Shown here piece after piece: positions 9,601 to 16,063 of a stretch of DNA of 64,000 nt. Under the pieces are notes generated by a model. The model searched no databases. It saw nothing but the letters and a program-made list of their open reading frames with translations, and was not told the origin of the DNA. Origin of the DNA: Paenibacillus xylanilyticus (GTDB lineage Bacteria; Bacillota; Bacilli; Paenibacillales; Paenibacillaceae); NCBI RefSeq assembly GCF_009664365.1, contig NZ_CP044310.1, positions 4,963,001 to 5,027,000 on the forward strand, read 5' to 3'. Every line of letters starts with the position of its first letter. The stretch's first letter is position 1. A program made the position numbers and the translations under genes.

Positions 9601-9792
9601 ATTACGCCCTGGCAAACTTATAGATCCATCGAGATGGATCGTATCCGCCTGTATCCAATAGTGCGCTGTAACATCTGAAAAGTAATTTTGCTTTAGAACT
9701 AGATCGGAAGCCGTTAAGTAGATCAAATCTTCTTTTTTTCCCCGCTGAACATCGGAATACAATGACTGACTTTTGTTTTCCACAACTCCCAT
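6691..9792 (-). CDS. Large protein of unknown function: glycine-rich repeats, coiled coil with hydrophobic core, beta-rich C-terminus
   Basis: I cannot assign this 1033-residue protein to a named family. Residues 1-90 are beta-strand-like (ADTIHLDGSISL, ISSNGDISIS). Residues 105-300 contain five Gly/Asp-rich stretches (GNGGDGGNAGRSGNGGDAG, GKDGVDGKVGLG) reminiscent of collagen-like or glycine-rich spacers. Residues 330-775 are mostly helical and charged, with coiled-coil segments near 450-530, 590-615 and 690-725. A hydrophobic stretch near 536-575 (FDLVVNGIALVTNVTPALTA) and a weaker one near 615-635 interrupt them. Residues 805-1033 are beta-rich with VSDCHIQLPGARHTAGDIHI. No signal peptide. 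The start follows AGGGGAGGAA. A helical core with a buried hydrophobic hairpin recalls alpha-pore-forming toxins, but that is only structural inference. Confidence 0.8.
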   Translation of the reverse strand: MGVVENKSQSLYSDVQRGKKEDLIYLTASDLVLKQNYFSDVTAHYWIQADTIHLDGSISLPGRNLTLNARVISSNGDISISTSGSPLLKDQDFMDEPKADSGLKAIKSGDDGGRGHDGSNGADGISAGHLVLTAERFDLKGELRLSANGSNGGRGQDGGDGMDGRPGDDGRDGETHIFWFNDYATAGTDGGNGGDGGNAGRSGNGGDAGHIFIAYVVSSEEHRITMETQAGIAGAPTLPGKAGTGYPGGRGGLQLETVSVGRTSSVTKRSSTKRAASGKDGVDGKVGLGADNGIDGKPAESIIIQIAYNQFFGARIANPELYKRLSSVNLETALSASFERQTLTLHKAGLAYLSGSEEKLEEAANLLNWMQQTTPNESWFNEVRAQETHTEFQSDMLDASIQWLALRNKAMILITQLGQGLDYFGHPWNWVPLMPLDKYQDLGVNLINSAQQAETLYRDYIIAENDQRGQLKVLNDAISVAVNRINDIEGQRQDSIKERARLEVEADKLYEDILSKERSLQKVAEEFVEALRSKLALSTLKATFDLVVNGIALVTNVTPALTALKTGGAIASAMSNYWNTGKAIVIDDTFKNAKTVEQEKKKKEEELSKSIKSVTTAASSGLAIIKDGIEIYTLMNQMHDARDSFGYSSSMLAMSRGKFEEMLKPVYDQMPKDKVDGYRKAFNQYLNVVEEYQRKKQSVIAKHLEEAKLLAEMEQRRADQDRIKRVMGDDVDASLPMFHTYIFDLYNSLKLALTDFLYQEYQAYRYMVLSQELFPFVQDSHVAELSRIHADVTVKLKNALNASENPVQPFKNVTFIFNEASFPEQFETLREHGAAFFPLTLDNELIREKIAGKAHMMVSDCHIQLPGARHTAGDIHIEYTHSGHSTFLDSYGQRFDFVHNKSHGFYEYEVTPDQGAAADIEPKEFIRNESGGAVGDGASRIMPGLLSVWSIEVPGEDRGGIKLNEGVDLSQVKKIVMTFQGKAEAYASKAQGTKLTSFAAKKLISETFADNEMFGLPGTGTETVQTDSIVIEL

Positions 9793-10072
9793 TTTCTAGT
9801 TCCTCCCCTATAGGCCTTATAAATTACTGAGTATCATCCTTGTGTAATCCAAAAGTTCTATGTATATAACTTCTGAGAAGTGATGATTATCACTTTGTAC
9901 CTAATTGTAAGTTAATTTTATCCATAAACATAGACTTTGTTTGTTATTTTTCGACAAAAAAATATATATCTAAATACTAGAGTGACCATAAAAATAGAAA
10001 GAGTAACTACTTAAGAGAATCTGGGAACTCTCTAATTTTCCAAAAAAACAAATATAAAAAAACGTCACCACC

Positions 10073-10600
10073 TTAAGCGTCAAGAGTTCTCTTTCTGATC
10101 ATTCTGATTTGACCCCTGTGATTGATCTCATCCTCAAAAACATGAAACCACATAAAATAATAATTGGCCGGTTTGTTATACCAAAAATCCTCTTCCTTGC
10201 TTAACCAGTCGTCATCTATGCTCTGAAAGAACTGAAGTGTTCTCCTTCTTACCTGGTCCATTTTCGTAAAATAAAAGGTGATATCATTGCCTTTGATCTT
10301 TTCCTGTCCTTCCTTACCTAATTGAAGGGCCGGGCCCCATTCCAATAATTCCTCTTCGTTCAGCTGCCGATTCTCAAACGTCGCCACCTGATAAGCATAT
10401 TCGACCCCCGCAAAGTGCAGCAGCAATGCTCCAATCGAGTTGCTCTCGGTATCCAGCAAAAAATCAAGGTGATCGATGGATAGATCTTTGACTTCTTCAA
10501 TCGTTGTATATCTGGCATAGTTCATCATTGAAATTAGGCGACTAATCTGTGGAGAATAACCCGGTATGTCACTTATCAGATAAATATTATCCATGTTCAT
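10073..10600 (-). CDS. DinB-superfamily protein (DUF664-like)
   Basis: A 175-residue four-helix-bundle protein of the DinB/YfiT superfamily, which binds a divalent metal through three histidines and includes thiol-dependent transferases. Visible histidines are in SIGALLLHFAGVEYAY (about residue 60) and in the C-terminal FHVFEDEINHRGQIRMI segment, as in DUF664 members. The start follows AAGGTGGAGGG at good spacing. It opens a run of small, unrelated minus-strand genes and shares no clear operon partner. Substrate unknown. Confidence 0.75.
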   Translation of the reverse strand: MNMDNIYLISDIPGYSPQISRLISMMNYARYTTIEEVKDLSIDHLDFLLDTESNSIGALLLHFAGVEYAYQVATFENRQLNEEELLEWGPALQLGKEGQEKIKGNDITFYFTKMDQVRRRTLQFFQSIDDDWLSKEEDFWYNKPANYYFMWFHVFEDEINHRGQIRMIRKRTLDA

Positions 10601-10689
10601 GATTTAATTCCCTCCACCTTAGGTATGTACTCTTGTACTACTTTACTACTTGGCTCATAATAAAGTTCACAGCATCCCCGATTCCTGAA

Positions 10690-10929
10690 TCAATACCCAA
10701 AGAAACCAAGAATGATTTTTACCTTCTTCACCTTTTTATTCACAAATTTAATTCCCTCTTTTGTATCGATGATCATTACCTTTTTTCCGATCCATACTCT
10801 AACGTACACTGACTTAAGAGTGAAGGGTCTAGTAAATCCCTTGACCTCGCTTTCTGTACCGTCTTCGTGTTCGAATTCCGTTCGGATAAACCACCGGTTT
10901 CCATATCCGATCTCTCTAAACTTTTTCAC
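10690..10929 (-). CDS. DUF3977 family small protein
   Basis: A 79-residue protein with GYGNRWFIRTEFEHEDGTE, the tripeptide KGF, then VYVRVWIGKKVMIIDTKEG and a basic C-terminus. This matches my memory of the DUF3977 family of Bacillales. The start is a GTG preceded by AAGGAG at 6 nt. Function unknown; no signal peptide or membrane segment. Confidence 0.7.
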   Translation of the reverse strand: MKKFREIGYGNRWFIRTEFEHEDGTESEVKGFTRPFTLKSVYVRVWIGKKVMIIDTKEGIKFVNKKVKKVKIILGFFGY

Positions 10930-10958
10930 AGCATGCTCCTTTTCAAAGCCTCTTCTTC

Positions 10959-11174
10959 TTAGAATTCAATATAAAAGGGCTGCATGTCAGGTCTTAAACA
11001 ATACTCGATTCGCTGTCTGAAATTCTTCCACGTAACTAGCCGTAAGGCTTCTTCCACCGAGAAATACTTGGTCTCCAGACTTTCGTTGGATACGGTCAGT
11101 TGACCTCCAATTGGCTTTGCCAGAAATAACGTATTCACAATGGATTCCTCCACATTTTGAAATACGCCTTTCAT
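10959..11174 (-). pseudogene. C-terminal remnant of a NUDIX hydrolase
   Basis: The 71 residues read LFLAKPIGGQLTVSNESLET, KYFSVEEALRLVTWKNFRQR and IEYCLRPDMQPFYIEF, the usual C-terminal third of a NUDIX hydrolase. The catalytic NUDIX box (GX5EX7REUXEEXGU) is absent and the region upstream is occupied by another gene. The first ATG lies 1 nt after the stop of the preceding acetyltransferase remnant. It is most likely a truncated, non-functional piece left by a deletion. Confidence 0.65.
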
Positions 11175-11175
11175 T

Positions 11176-12114
11176 TCATTCTCCAGGAATGATCATCTGC
11201 TGTACTTCTTGTACTCCAGGAATAAACCCGAGGTTATAATATACGGATTCTGCATCGTTTCCTTCCATGACATACAACCGAAGGATTGGATATTTTCCTT
11301 TCAGGATTGTCAAAGCTCTCTGCAGCATATATGTAGCAATACCTCTCCCTCTATGCGATGGGATAACACCAATACTATAGACTGCTGCCTCCGTGTCCTG
11401 TAAACAAAGCCGGCAATTGGCGACAAGCTTCCCCGTATTTTTGTCATACAAAAGTGTAGAAGCTTCCGTAAGGGTCTCATTGGTTAGAGCGGGATCTTCA
11501 TCAGGTATGAACTGTTCCAGCGAAGACTTATTTCTTCTTACCGCCTCAAAACCTCCTACAAAGCTTGCGAAGTCGCATTGAGCTATTTCATTTTCATTTG
11601 TAAATCGCTTGGTGCCTGTTGCATCTTCGGTAATTTGAGGACTCTTGATGATCAGATCGTCGTCCCAAGTCACGTTGAATCGTTCAGTGGGACGCTGCAT
11701 CCAGCGGCATCTGAACTCCACTGGCCAAAATCCGGCTTTGGCAAATAAATGAACCTGGTCCGGAAGAATTTCAAAAGCTTTAATGGCTTGGGTTCGATCA
11801 GACCAGCTAGCTAACAAGAATCTTTTTCAGAAGCTTCAGTACCTCAAATGATTAATTGAACGGTGGAATGAAAAATAAATGATATATATTATTGGGTGCC
11901 ATCCGTACCCCACCCATTTTCGATTCTCCCTGGTAGATCCAATACGCATTATTTCGGTTAGCACTGAAACGTTCTTCTCTAAAAAAACCAACAAGCGCAT
12001 ATTGTAATACACCGAGCAATATATTCCCCACTCTTCCGGGTCAGCCTTACGAATAGAATATTCGCTGGATAAATCATACGTTTCTATGTTTTCAGACCAT
12101 TCAGCTACCTGCAC
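11176..12114 (-). pseudogene. GNAT acetyltransferase broken by several frameshifts
   Basis: Two open pieces appear to be one gene. The N-terminal piece (12114-11836, GTG start behind AGGGGG) reads YDLSSEYSIRKADPEEWGIY and ends RENRKWVGYGWHP before drifting out of frame. The C-terminal piece (11817-11176) reads ILPDQVHLFAKAGFWPVEFR and contains the acetyl-CoA loop VIPSHRGRGIATYMLQRA. Between them, around 11818-11895, the other frames read FFIPPFN and then FEVLKLLKKIL in turn, so at least two or three single-base indels separate the halves. The C-terminal piece alone has only a TTG without a ribosome binding site. Clustered sequencing errors are the alternative. Confidence 0.65.
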
Positions 12115-12117
12115 TCG

Positions 12118-12633
12118 TCATTCCCCCTTGAATATCTTCATAGAGAGCACTTTATTATTACTATTCACTATAATTAATTTTCGCTTATGGTGTTCAAGTA
12201 GCTCATAAATCTTATTCATATTTTCACTATCGAATTTGTAATTCCATTTCAGCATGTCGACTAAACCTTTAAATGTTTGTTTGTAGTTTGCTTTTTCTAA
12301 TCCAATTCTTTGCTTAATGAATCTCAGCACAATTCTTATGGCTCTTTCCATTGGTTTCGGGGTCAAAAAGATGATAATATCTGCCTCTTCAAAACTCCTC
12401 ATTACCCATTTGTAATATATCCCCTCAATAATCCACGCATCCTCACTTATAATATCTTCAAGCAGTCTATCCCGTATTTCAGGTGGGTTCTTTCCAGCAA
12501 ATTCAACGGAGCTGCTCCACATCACCTTATCCAATTCAAAATATGGGATGTTTAGTTGGCTGGACAGAGTTCTCGCTAAATATGTTTTCCCACTACCTGT
12601 AGAACCAATAATATGAATTCTCTTGTATGTCAT
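12118..12633 (-). CDS. P-loop NTPase of the topology-modulation / adenylate-kinase-like (FlaR) type
   Basis: The 171-residue protein has a Walker A motif GSTGSGKT at residues 10-17 and the N-terminal layout KRIHIIGSTGSGKTYLAR, followed by IPYFELDKVMW. This is typical of proteins annotated as DNA topology modulation protein or small AAA kinases. Asp/Glu in WIIEGIYYKWV and the sequence ADIIIFLTPKP fit a nucleoside-kinase-like fold. Substrate unknown. Its stop overlaps the ribosome binding region of the broken GNAT gene downstream. Confidence 0.75.
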   Translation of the reverse strand: MTYKRIHIIGSTGSGKTYLARTLSSQLNIPYFELDKVMWSSSVEFAGKNPPEIRDRLLEDIISEDAWIIEGIYYKWVMRSFEEADIIIFLTPKPMERAIRIVLRFIKQRIGLEKANYKQTFKGLVDMLKWNYKFDSENMNKIYELLEHHKRKLIIVNSNNKVLSMKIFKGE

Positions 12634-12681
12634 TTGAAATTATCTCGTCCTTGTCATCTATGAATCTGTTTTTCTGTCCAT

Positions 12682-13161
12682 CTAACTTATAAATTCTTGT
12701 ATTCTTCTACCGTCATACACTCGATCTGAGAAGTTTCCTTGTGTGTACTCGTGTATAACCTTATTCCAAAAATGCTGTGCGGGCACATTGCTTTCAAGCT
12801 GGTGTACTTCCCAGTGCCCTTTATGCATATCAAATAGTTGTTTAGCTACTGCCCTGCCTATGCCTGTCTTTCTGTATTTCTTCATAATAAAAAACTCCGC
12901 AATGGAGCAATACGTTCGCTCTTCTGATTCTATGCACCTGACTAACACAAACCCGATATAGTTATGCTCTTGTTTGATGACATATGGAAATCGACGATCC
13001 ACTTCGATCCAATAGTCTTCCAAATAAGGATAGTCCTTAAATAGACCATCATCTTCCACATCACAATGGATAAATTCAGAGAAATCATAACTATAGAATT
13101 GCATGAGATTTTGTATGATACCCTTAAATTCCTTGGATGCTTGAATTAATTCATAATTCAT
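12682..13161 (-). CDS. GNAT family N-acetyltransferase
   Basis: A 159-residue GNAT protein. Motif A appears as FFIMKKYRKTGIGRAVAKQL, preceded by a central beta region (YIGFVLVRCI) and followed by HQLESNVPAQHFWNKVI. The start lies behind AGGTGAGGTGG. Substrate cannot be read from the sequence. One of five GNAT-type genes, including the broken one, between 11 and 16 kb. Confidence 0.8.
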   Translation of the reverse strand: MNYELIQASKEFKGIIQNLMQFYSYDFSEFIHCDVEDDGLFKDYPYLEDYWIEVDRRFPYVIKQEHNYIGFVLVRCIESEERTYCSIAEFFIMKKYRKTGIGRAVAKQLFDMHKGHWEVHQLESNVPAQHFWNKVIHEYTQGNFSDRVYDGRRIQEFIS

Positions 13162-13182
13162 ATCGTGGTTACCACCTCACCT

Positions 13183-13668
13183 TTACTTAGCTATGTTTAG
13201 CGTCTTCTTAAAGGCTTCAATCTGCTTTTTATGATGTATATCATGCGAGATGAATGCCCTTACATACTTTTTAATACTGAATTTCTTCTTGTCTCCATCC
13301 TTATATTCTCGCGTATATTCTTCTTCGTTCAATCCAGTAATATCATGGATAATGTTCATTCGCTTTTCTATAAATTGTTCAACAATGGTCTTCTTCGGTC
13401 TGGTCTTTGAGTATTCCATCGCATTTGCATTAAATTCATCAAAGTTCAGATGCTTAACGGTCAATGGTTCGCCCTGTTTGATTTTATAGATAGCTTCCTC
13501 ATAGAAATATTGATCCCACAGCATCATATGCGCGATAACGTCTTTCAAAGTCCATTTGCCTTCAGCTATTGGCGTATTCCAAACCTGCTCAGATAGACTG
13601 TCCAACTCTCTCACATACGAAGTAAACGACTTGAATTCCTCAATCATTTCACCGGTAGTTTTAGCCAT
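13183..13668 (-). CDS. DinB/DfsB-family four-helix protein
   Basis: A 161-residue DinB-like protein: TPIAEGKWTLKDVIAHMMLW near residue 40, with the metal-type histidine in IAHMMLWD, and FISHDIHHKKQIEAFK at the C-terminus supplying the second histidine pair. The frame is open to 13701, but the ATG at 13668 has AGGAG 10 nt upstream and starts the conserved region (MAKTTGEMIEEF). It may act as a metal-dependent thiol S-transferase; substrate unknown. Confidence 0.75.
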   Translation of the reverse strand: MAKTTGEMIEEFKSFTSYVRELDSLSEQVWNTPIAEGKWTLKDVIAHMMLWDQYFYEEAIYKIKQGEPLTVKHLNFDEFNANAMEYSKTRPKKTIVEQFIEKRMNIIHDITGLNEEEYTREYKDGDKKKFSIKKYVRAFISHDIHHKKQIEAFKKTLNIAK

Positions 13669-13713
13669 GATTGTATCGCTCCTATAAATGATTTTGTTCA
13701 CCTTACTTTAAGA

Positions 13714-13839
13714 TCAAACTCCTCGGTTTGGCCGTTCCATTTGCTGGATTCCGTAATGGTTTAATGGCAAACCTCGTCTGCCTTGGAGTCTTCCCTCCTT
13801 ATTCAGATCGGTCTGCCCATGCCTAAGAACGTAGATCAT
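13714..13839 (-). pseudogene. N-terminal stub of a histidine phosphatase (phosphoglycerate-mutase-like)
   Basis: An ATG at 13839 has a perfect AAAGGAGG site 9 nt upstream. The 41 codons read MIYVLRHGQTDLNKEGRLQG followed by RRGLPLNHYGIQQ, then a stop. LRHGQT is the phosphohistidine motif of the histidine phosphatase superfamily. Family members have about 180-210 residues, so about four fifths of the gene is missing, including the second catalytic histidine. The deletion joint is near 13740, where homology stops. The ribosome binding site survives, so a short peptide may still be made. Confidence 0.7.
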
Positions 13840-13881
13840 GTTGCCAAACCTCCTTTGTCGCCATTGATTCAAAACATATCT

Positions 13882-14325
13882 TCACATTTCTACCATTCCA
13901 AATGTACCCTGAATAGCTCTCTCATAGTTTTCCCACACAAAATAAAATGGACCTATGTTTAGTGGTTGGTTCTTGTGCTCCAGCATAAAGTCCTTCCAAA
14001 TAACTACATCATCATCCCGATCCACTTTCACGGAGATATAACCGCACTCTTCGTCCCCGCACAAAGGGCATACTAAAATGGGATATCTATAATACAGATA
14101 CTCATGGGGTTCCTTTAACAAAAAGTATTGAATCATTTGTCTTTGATTTTCTTCAGTTCCCCATCCCAGTGCTGGTACCAGATCGTGCCTCTTAAGCATC
14201 TGATATAGAGACTTTCCATCGATAATGAGATCTGCGAATGTTGTGTTTTTATTCCCATCCTGAGATGGATCTAATTCATCATACCGACTGGAAGGTTGAG
14301 TTTCTAAAACATTTATTGTAGTCAT
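13882..14325 (-). CDS. Hypothetical protein with a CPLC-GDEEC zinc-ribbon-like motif
   Basis: I do not recognise this 147-residue protein. Its centre has PILVCPLCGDEECGYISVKV: two cysteines spaced CxxC and a third soon after, resembling a partial zinc knuckle. It is otherwise acidic and aromatic (IGPFYFVWENYERAIQGTFG at the end). No signal peptide or membrane segment. Single gene with an A+T-rich upstream spacer. Confidence 0.6.
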   Translation of the reverse strand: MTTINVLETQPSSRYDELDPSQDGNKNTTFADLIIDGKSLYQMLKRHDLVPALGWGTEENQRQMIQYFLLKEPHEYLYYRYPILVCPLCGDEECGYISVKVDRDDDVVIWKDFMLEHKNQPLNIGPFYFVWENYERAIQGTFGMVEM

Positions 14326-14416
14326 TACTAGATTCTCCTTGTTGTTTATCCTGCTGATAACTTATAAATAAAATAACGCTTTTCCATTCGTAATAGTTAT
14401 TACATTTCCAAAAAGT

Positions 14417-14860
14417 CTACAGCCTTTTCTTCAGAAAATACTGAACTATGCCCTCTGGATATTCATCGATGACTCCAAACACTTCATAGCCCATTTTCTG
14501 ATAGAACTCTGGAGCCTGATAGGAAAATGTGCTGGTGTGAGCAAGTTTGCACCCCATACTTGAGGCTATGCTTTCCGCTTGCAAAAGGAGAGACTTCCCA
14601 CTCCCCTGATTTCTATATTCCTCGTCGATCCAAAAGTTATCAATATATAACGTCTCACAGTATGTAGCACAGAAGATTCCACCTACAGCCCGGCCTTCCA
14701 TATCCCTCAGAAATAGATTGATACTTTTTCCTGGCTTCTTTAATAACCCTTTCGTTTCTCTTACATTGTAGTTATATAAACGATCACAAATGGCTTTGTA
14801 GTCTTCCTCATGATCTTCATATACTATCTGCAATTCAACATCTTGCTTCGGGCTACTCAT
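14417..14860 (-). CDS. GNAT family N-acetyltransferase
   Basis: A 147-residue GNAT enzyme with motif A in LYIDNFWIDEEYRNQGSGKS and motif B in TSTFSYQAPEFYQKMGYEVF. The C-terminus (EYPEGIVQYFLKKRL) is like small-molecule acetyltransferases of Bacillales. Substrate unknown. Followed at 14916 by another GNAT gene with no sequence identity beyond the fold. Confidence 0.82.
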   Translation of the reverse strand: MSSPKQDVELQIVYEDHEEDYKAICDRLYNYNVRETKGLLKKPGKSINLFLRDMEGRAVGGIFCATYCETLYIDNFWIDEEYRNQGSGKSLLLQAESIASSMGCKLAHTSTFSYQAPEFYQKMGYEVFGVIDEYPEGIVQYFLKKRL

Positions 14861-14915
14861 CGCTCTATGACCTCATTTCGTTCAATTAGATTTGTTTGCT
14901 CACTTGGTTCTTCAT

Positions 14916-15344
14916 CTATAGGTATTTCTTAAATGCTTTGCTTGACTCTCCATCGTACCCTAGTTTTTCATAAAAATGATGTGCCTCGCTTCTGGATGCT
15001 CCACTGGTTAGAAACATTTTCACACAATTTTTCTGTATACCTATATTTTCGATATACTTCATCAGTTCTGAACCGTATCCCTTGCTCTGAACATGCTCTG
15101 TAATAATGACTCGTTCGACTACTCCAAACGGTCTATCCTCTACCAGAGCATCCAGACAAATATGTAAGTGCGCTGTACCAATGACCTTTTGATCGATTTC
15201 GCATACGAGCAAGAAACTGTTGGGATTATTTTGGATCTCCTCAATACGTTCTCCCAACACTTTTGTATTCAAGTTGTTTGGCAATAACTCTTTATACAAA
15301 CGTTCAATAGCCTGCGCATCTCTTGACTCTGCTTCCCTGATCAT
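14916..15344 (-). CDS. GNAT family N-acetyltransferase
   Basis: A 142-residue GNAT protein. It starts MIREAESRDAQAIERLYKEL, has motif A in VIITEHVQSKGYGSELMKYI and motif B in LTSGASRSEAHHFYEKLGYD. The frame extends to 15362, but GAGGAG lies 10 nt before the ATG at 15344, which also aligns with the family start. The Ser-Gly-Ala-Ser-Arg-Ser segment with HHFYEKLGY resembles general GNATs acting on small amines. Substrate unknown. Confidence 0.8.
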   Translation of the reverse strand: MIREAESRDAQAIERLYKELLPNNLNTKVLGERIEEIQNNPNSFLLVCEIDQKVIGTAHLHICLDALVEDRPFGVVERVIITEHVQSKGYGSELMKYIENIGIQKNCVKMFLTSGASRSEAHHFYEKLGYDGESSKAFKKYL

Positions 15345-15375
15345 CACGCTCACGCTCCTCATTTTCTAAAAATAA

Positions 15376-15831
15376 TTAATTCAGGTGATAACTCAATATA
15401 ATGTCTCCATTGTCTTCAACTTCGCCTGTGTCCTGGAATCCAGAAGCTTTATATAGCGTGTTCGCCACAACGTTATGCGGTACATGAGACACCCTGATCT
15501 GCTGGCAATCCACTCTGCTTTTTAGTTTGTTGATCACTTCTCTAATAGCTTGTTTGGCATAGCCTCTTCCTTGATATCTCTCATCAATCATAAATCGCAA
15601 AATCCAGTAATACCCGTCACTATAGATTTCATTGTCAAATAGAATGAAACCCACCATCTGATCCTCTGCATAGATTCCGTATGGCTTGGAAGTGGTCTCC
15701 TTGATTGCATGAATGAGCGAGTCCGAATTCGTAGCGACCAGGTTCATTTGCTCTTCCCGGGGTTTAAGGTTAATGCATTCCAATTCATTTTCTTTCGTTA
15801 TCAACCTTAGTGTGACGTTCTCTACTGACAT
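15376..15831 (-). CDS. GNAT family N-acetyltransferase, BltD/spermidine-type
   Basis: A 151-residue acetyltransferase with the conserved aromatic stretch SDGYYWILRFMIDERYQGRG containing motif A, then YAKQAIREVI and HVPHNVVANTLYKASGF. The order YYWI-RFMID-YQGRGYGK is typical of diamine/spermidine N-acetyltransferases related to BltD, so a polyamine substrate is plausible but not proven. Most upstream gene of the minus-strand array; the base composition changes beyond it. Confidence 0.8.
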   Translation of the reverse strand: MSVENVTLRLITKENELECINLKPREEQMNLVATNSDSLIHAIKETTSKPYGIYAEDQMVGFILFDNEIYSDGYYWILRFMIDERYQGRGYAKQAIREVINKLKSRVDCQQIRVSHVPHNVVANTLYKASGFQDTGEVEDNGDIILSYHLN

Positions 15832-16014
15832 GAGGGCCTCCCCTTAATCATTTATCATCGTCTTACCATAATCCATATAAATACTTGCACGGACCTGTCC
15901 TACAATTTATCCAACACATATACATCTGGAAAACTAAATCCATCATAACCCAAATCATGGTATATGCGAATAAATTATTCCTCTCTCCTTAGAGGTGTAT
16001 CTTCATTTAACATC

Positions 16015-16041
16015 ACAAAAAAACCACGGTTTCCCGTGGCT
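16015..16041 (-). terminator. Intrinsic terminator of the amidohydrolase gene
   Basis: On the minus strand, GCCACGG pairs with CCGTGG around GAAA and seven T residues follow. It lies about 25 bp after the amidohydrolase stop. Confidence 0.9.
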
Positions 16042-16063
16042 TCACATGATTTCTGCATTTCTC

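Noticed and set aside
9855..9905. Fur-box-like sequence GTGATGATTATCAC upstream of the 1033-residue gene
   Set aside because: It matches only part of the 7-1-7 Fur consensus and such A+T-rich inverted repeats are common here by chance.
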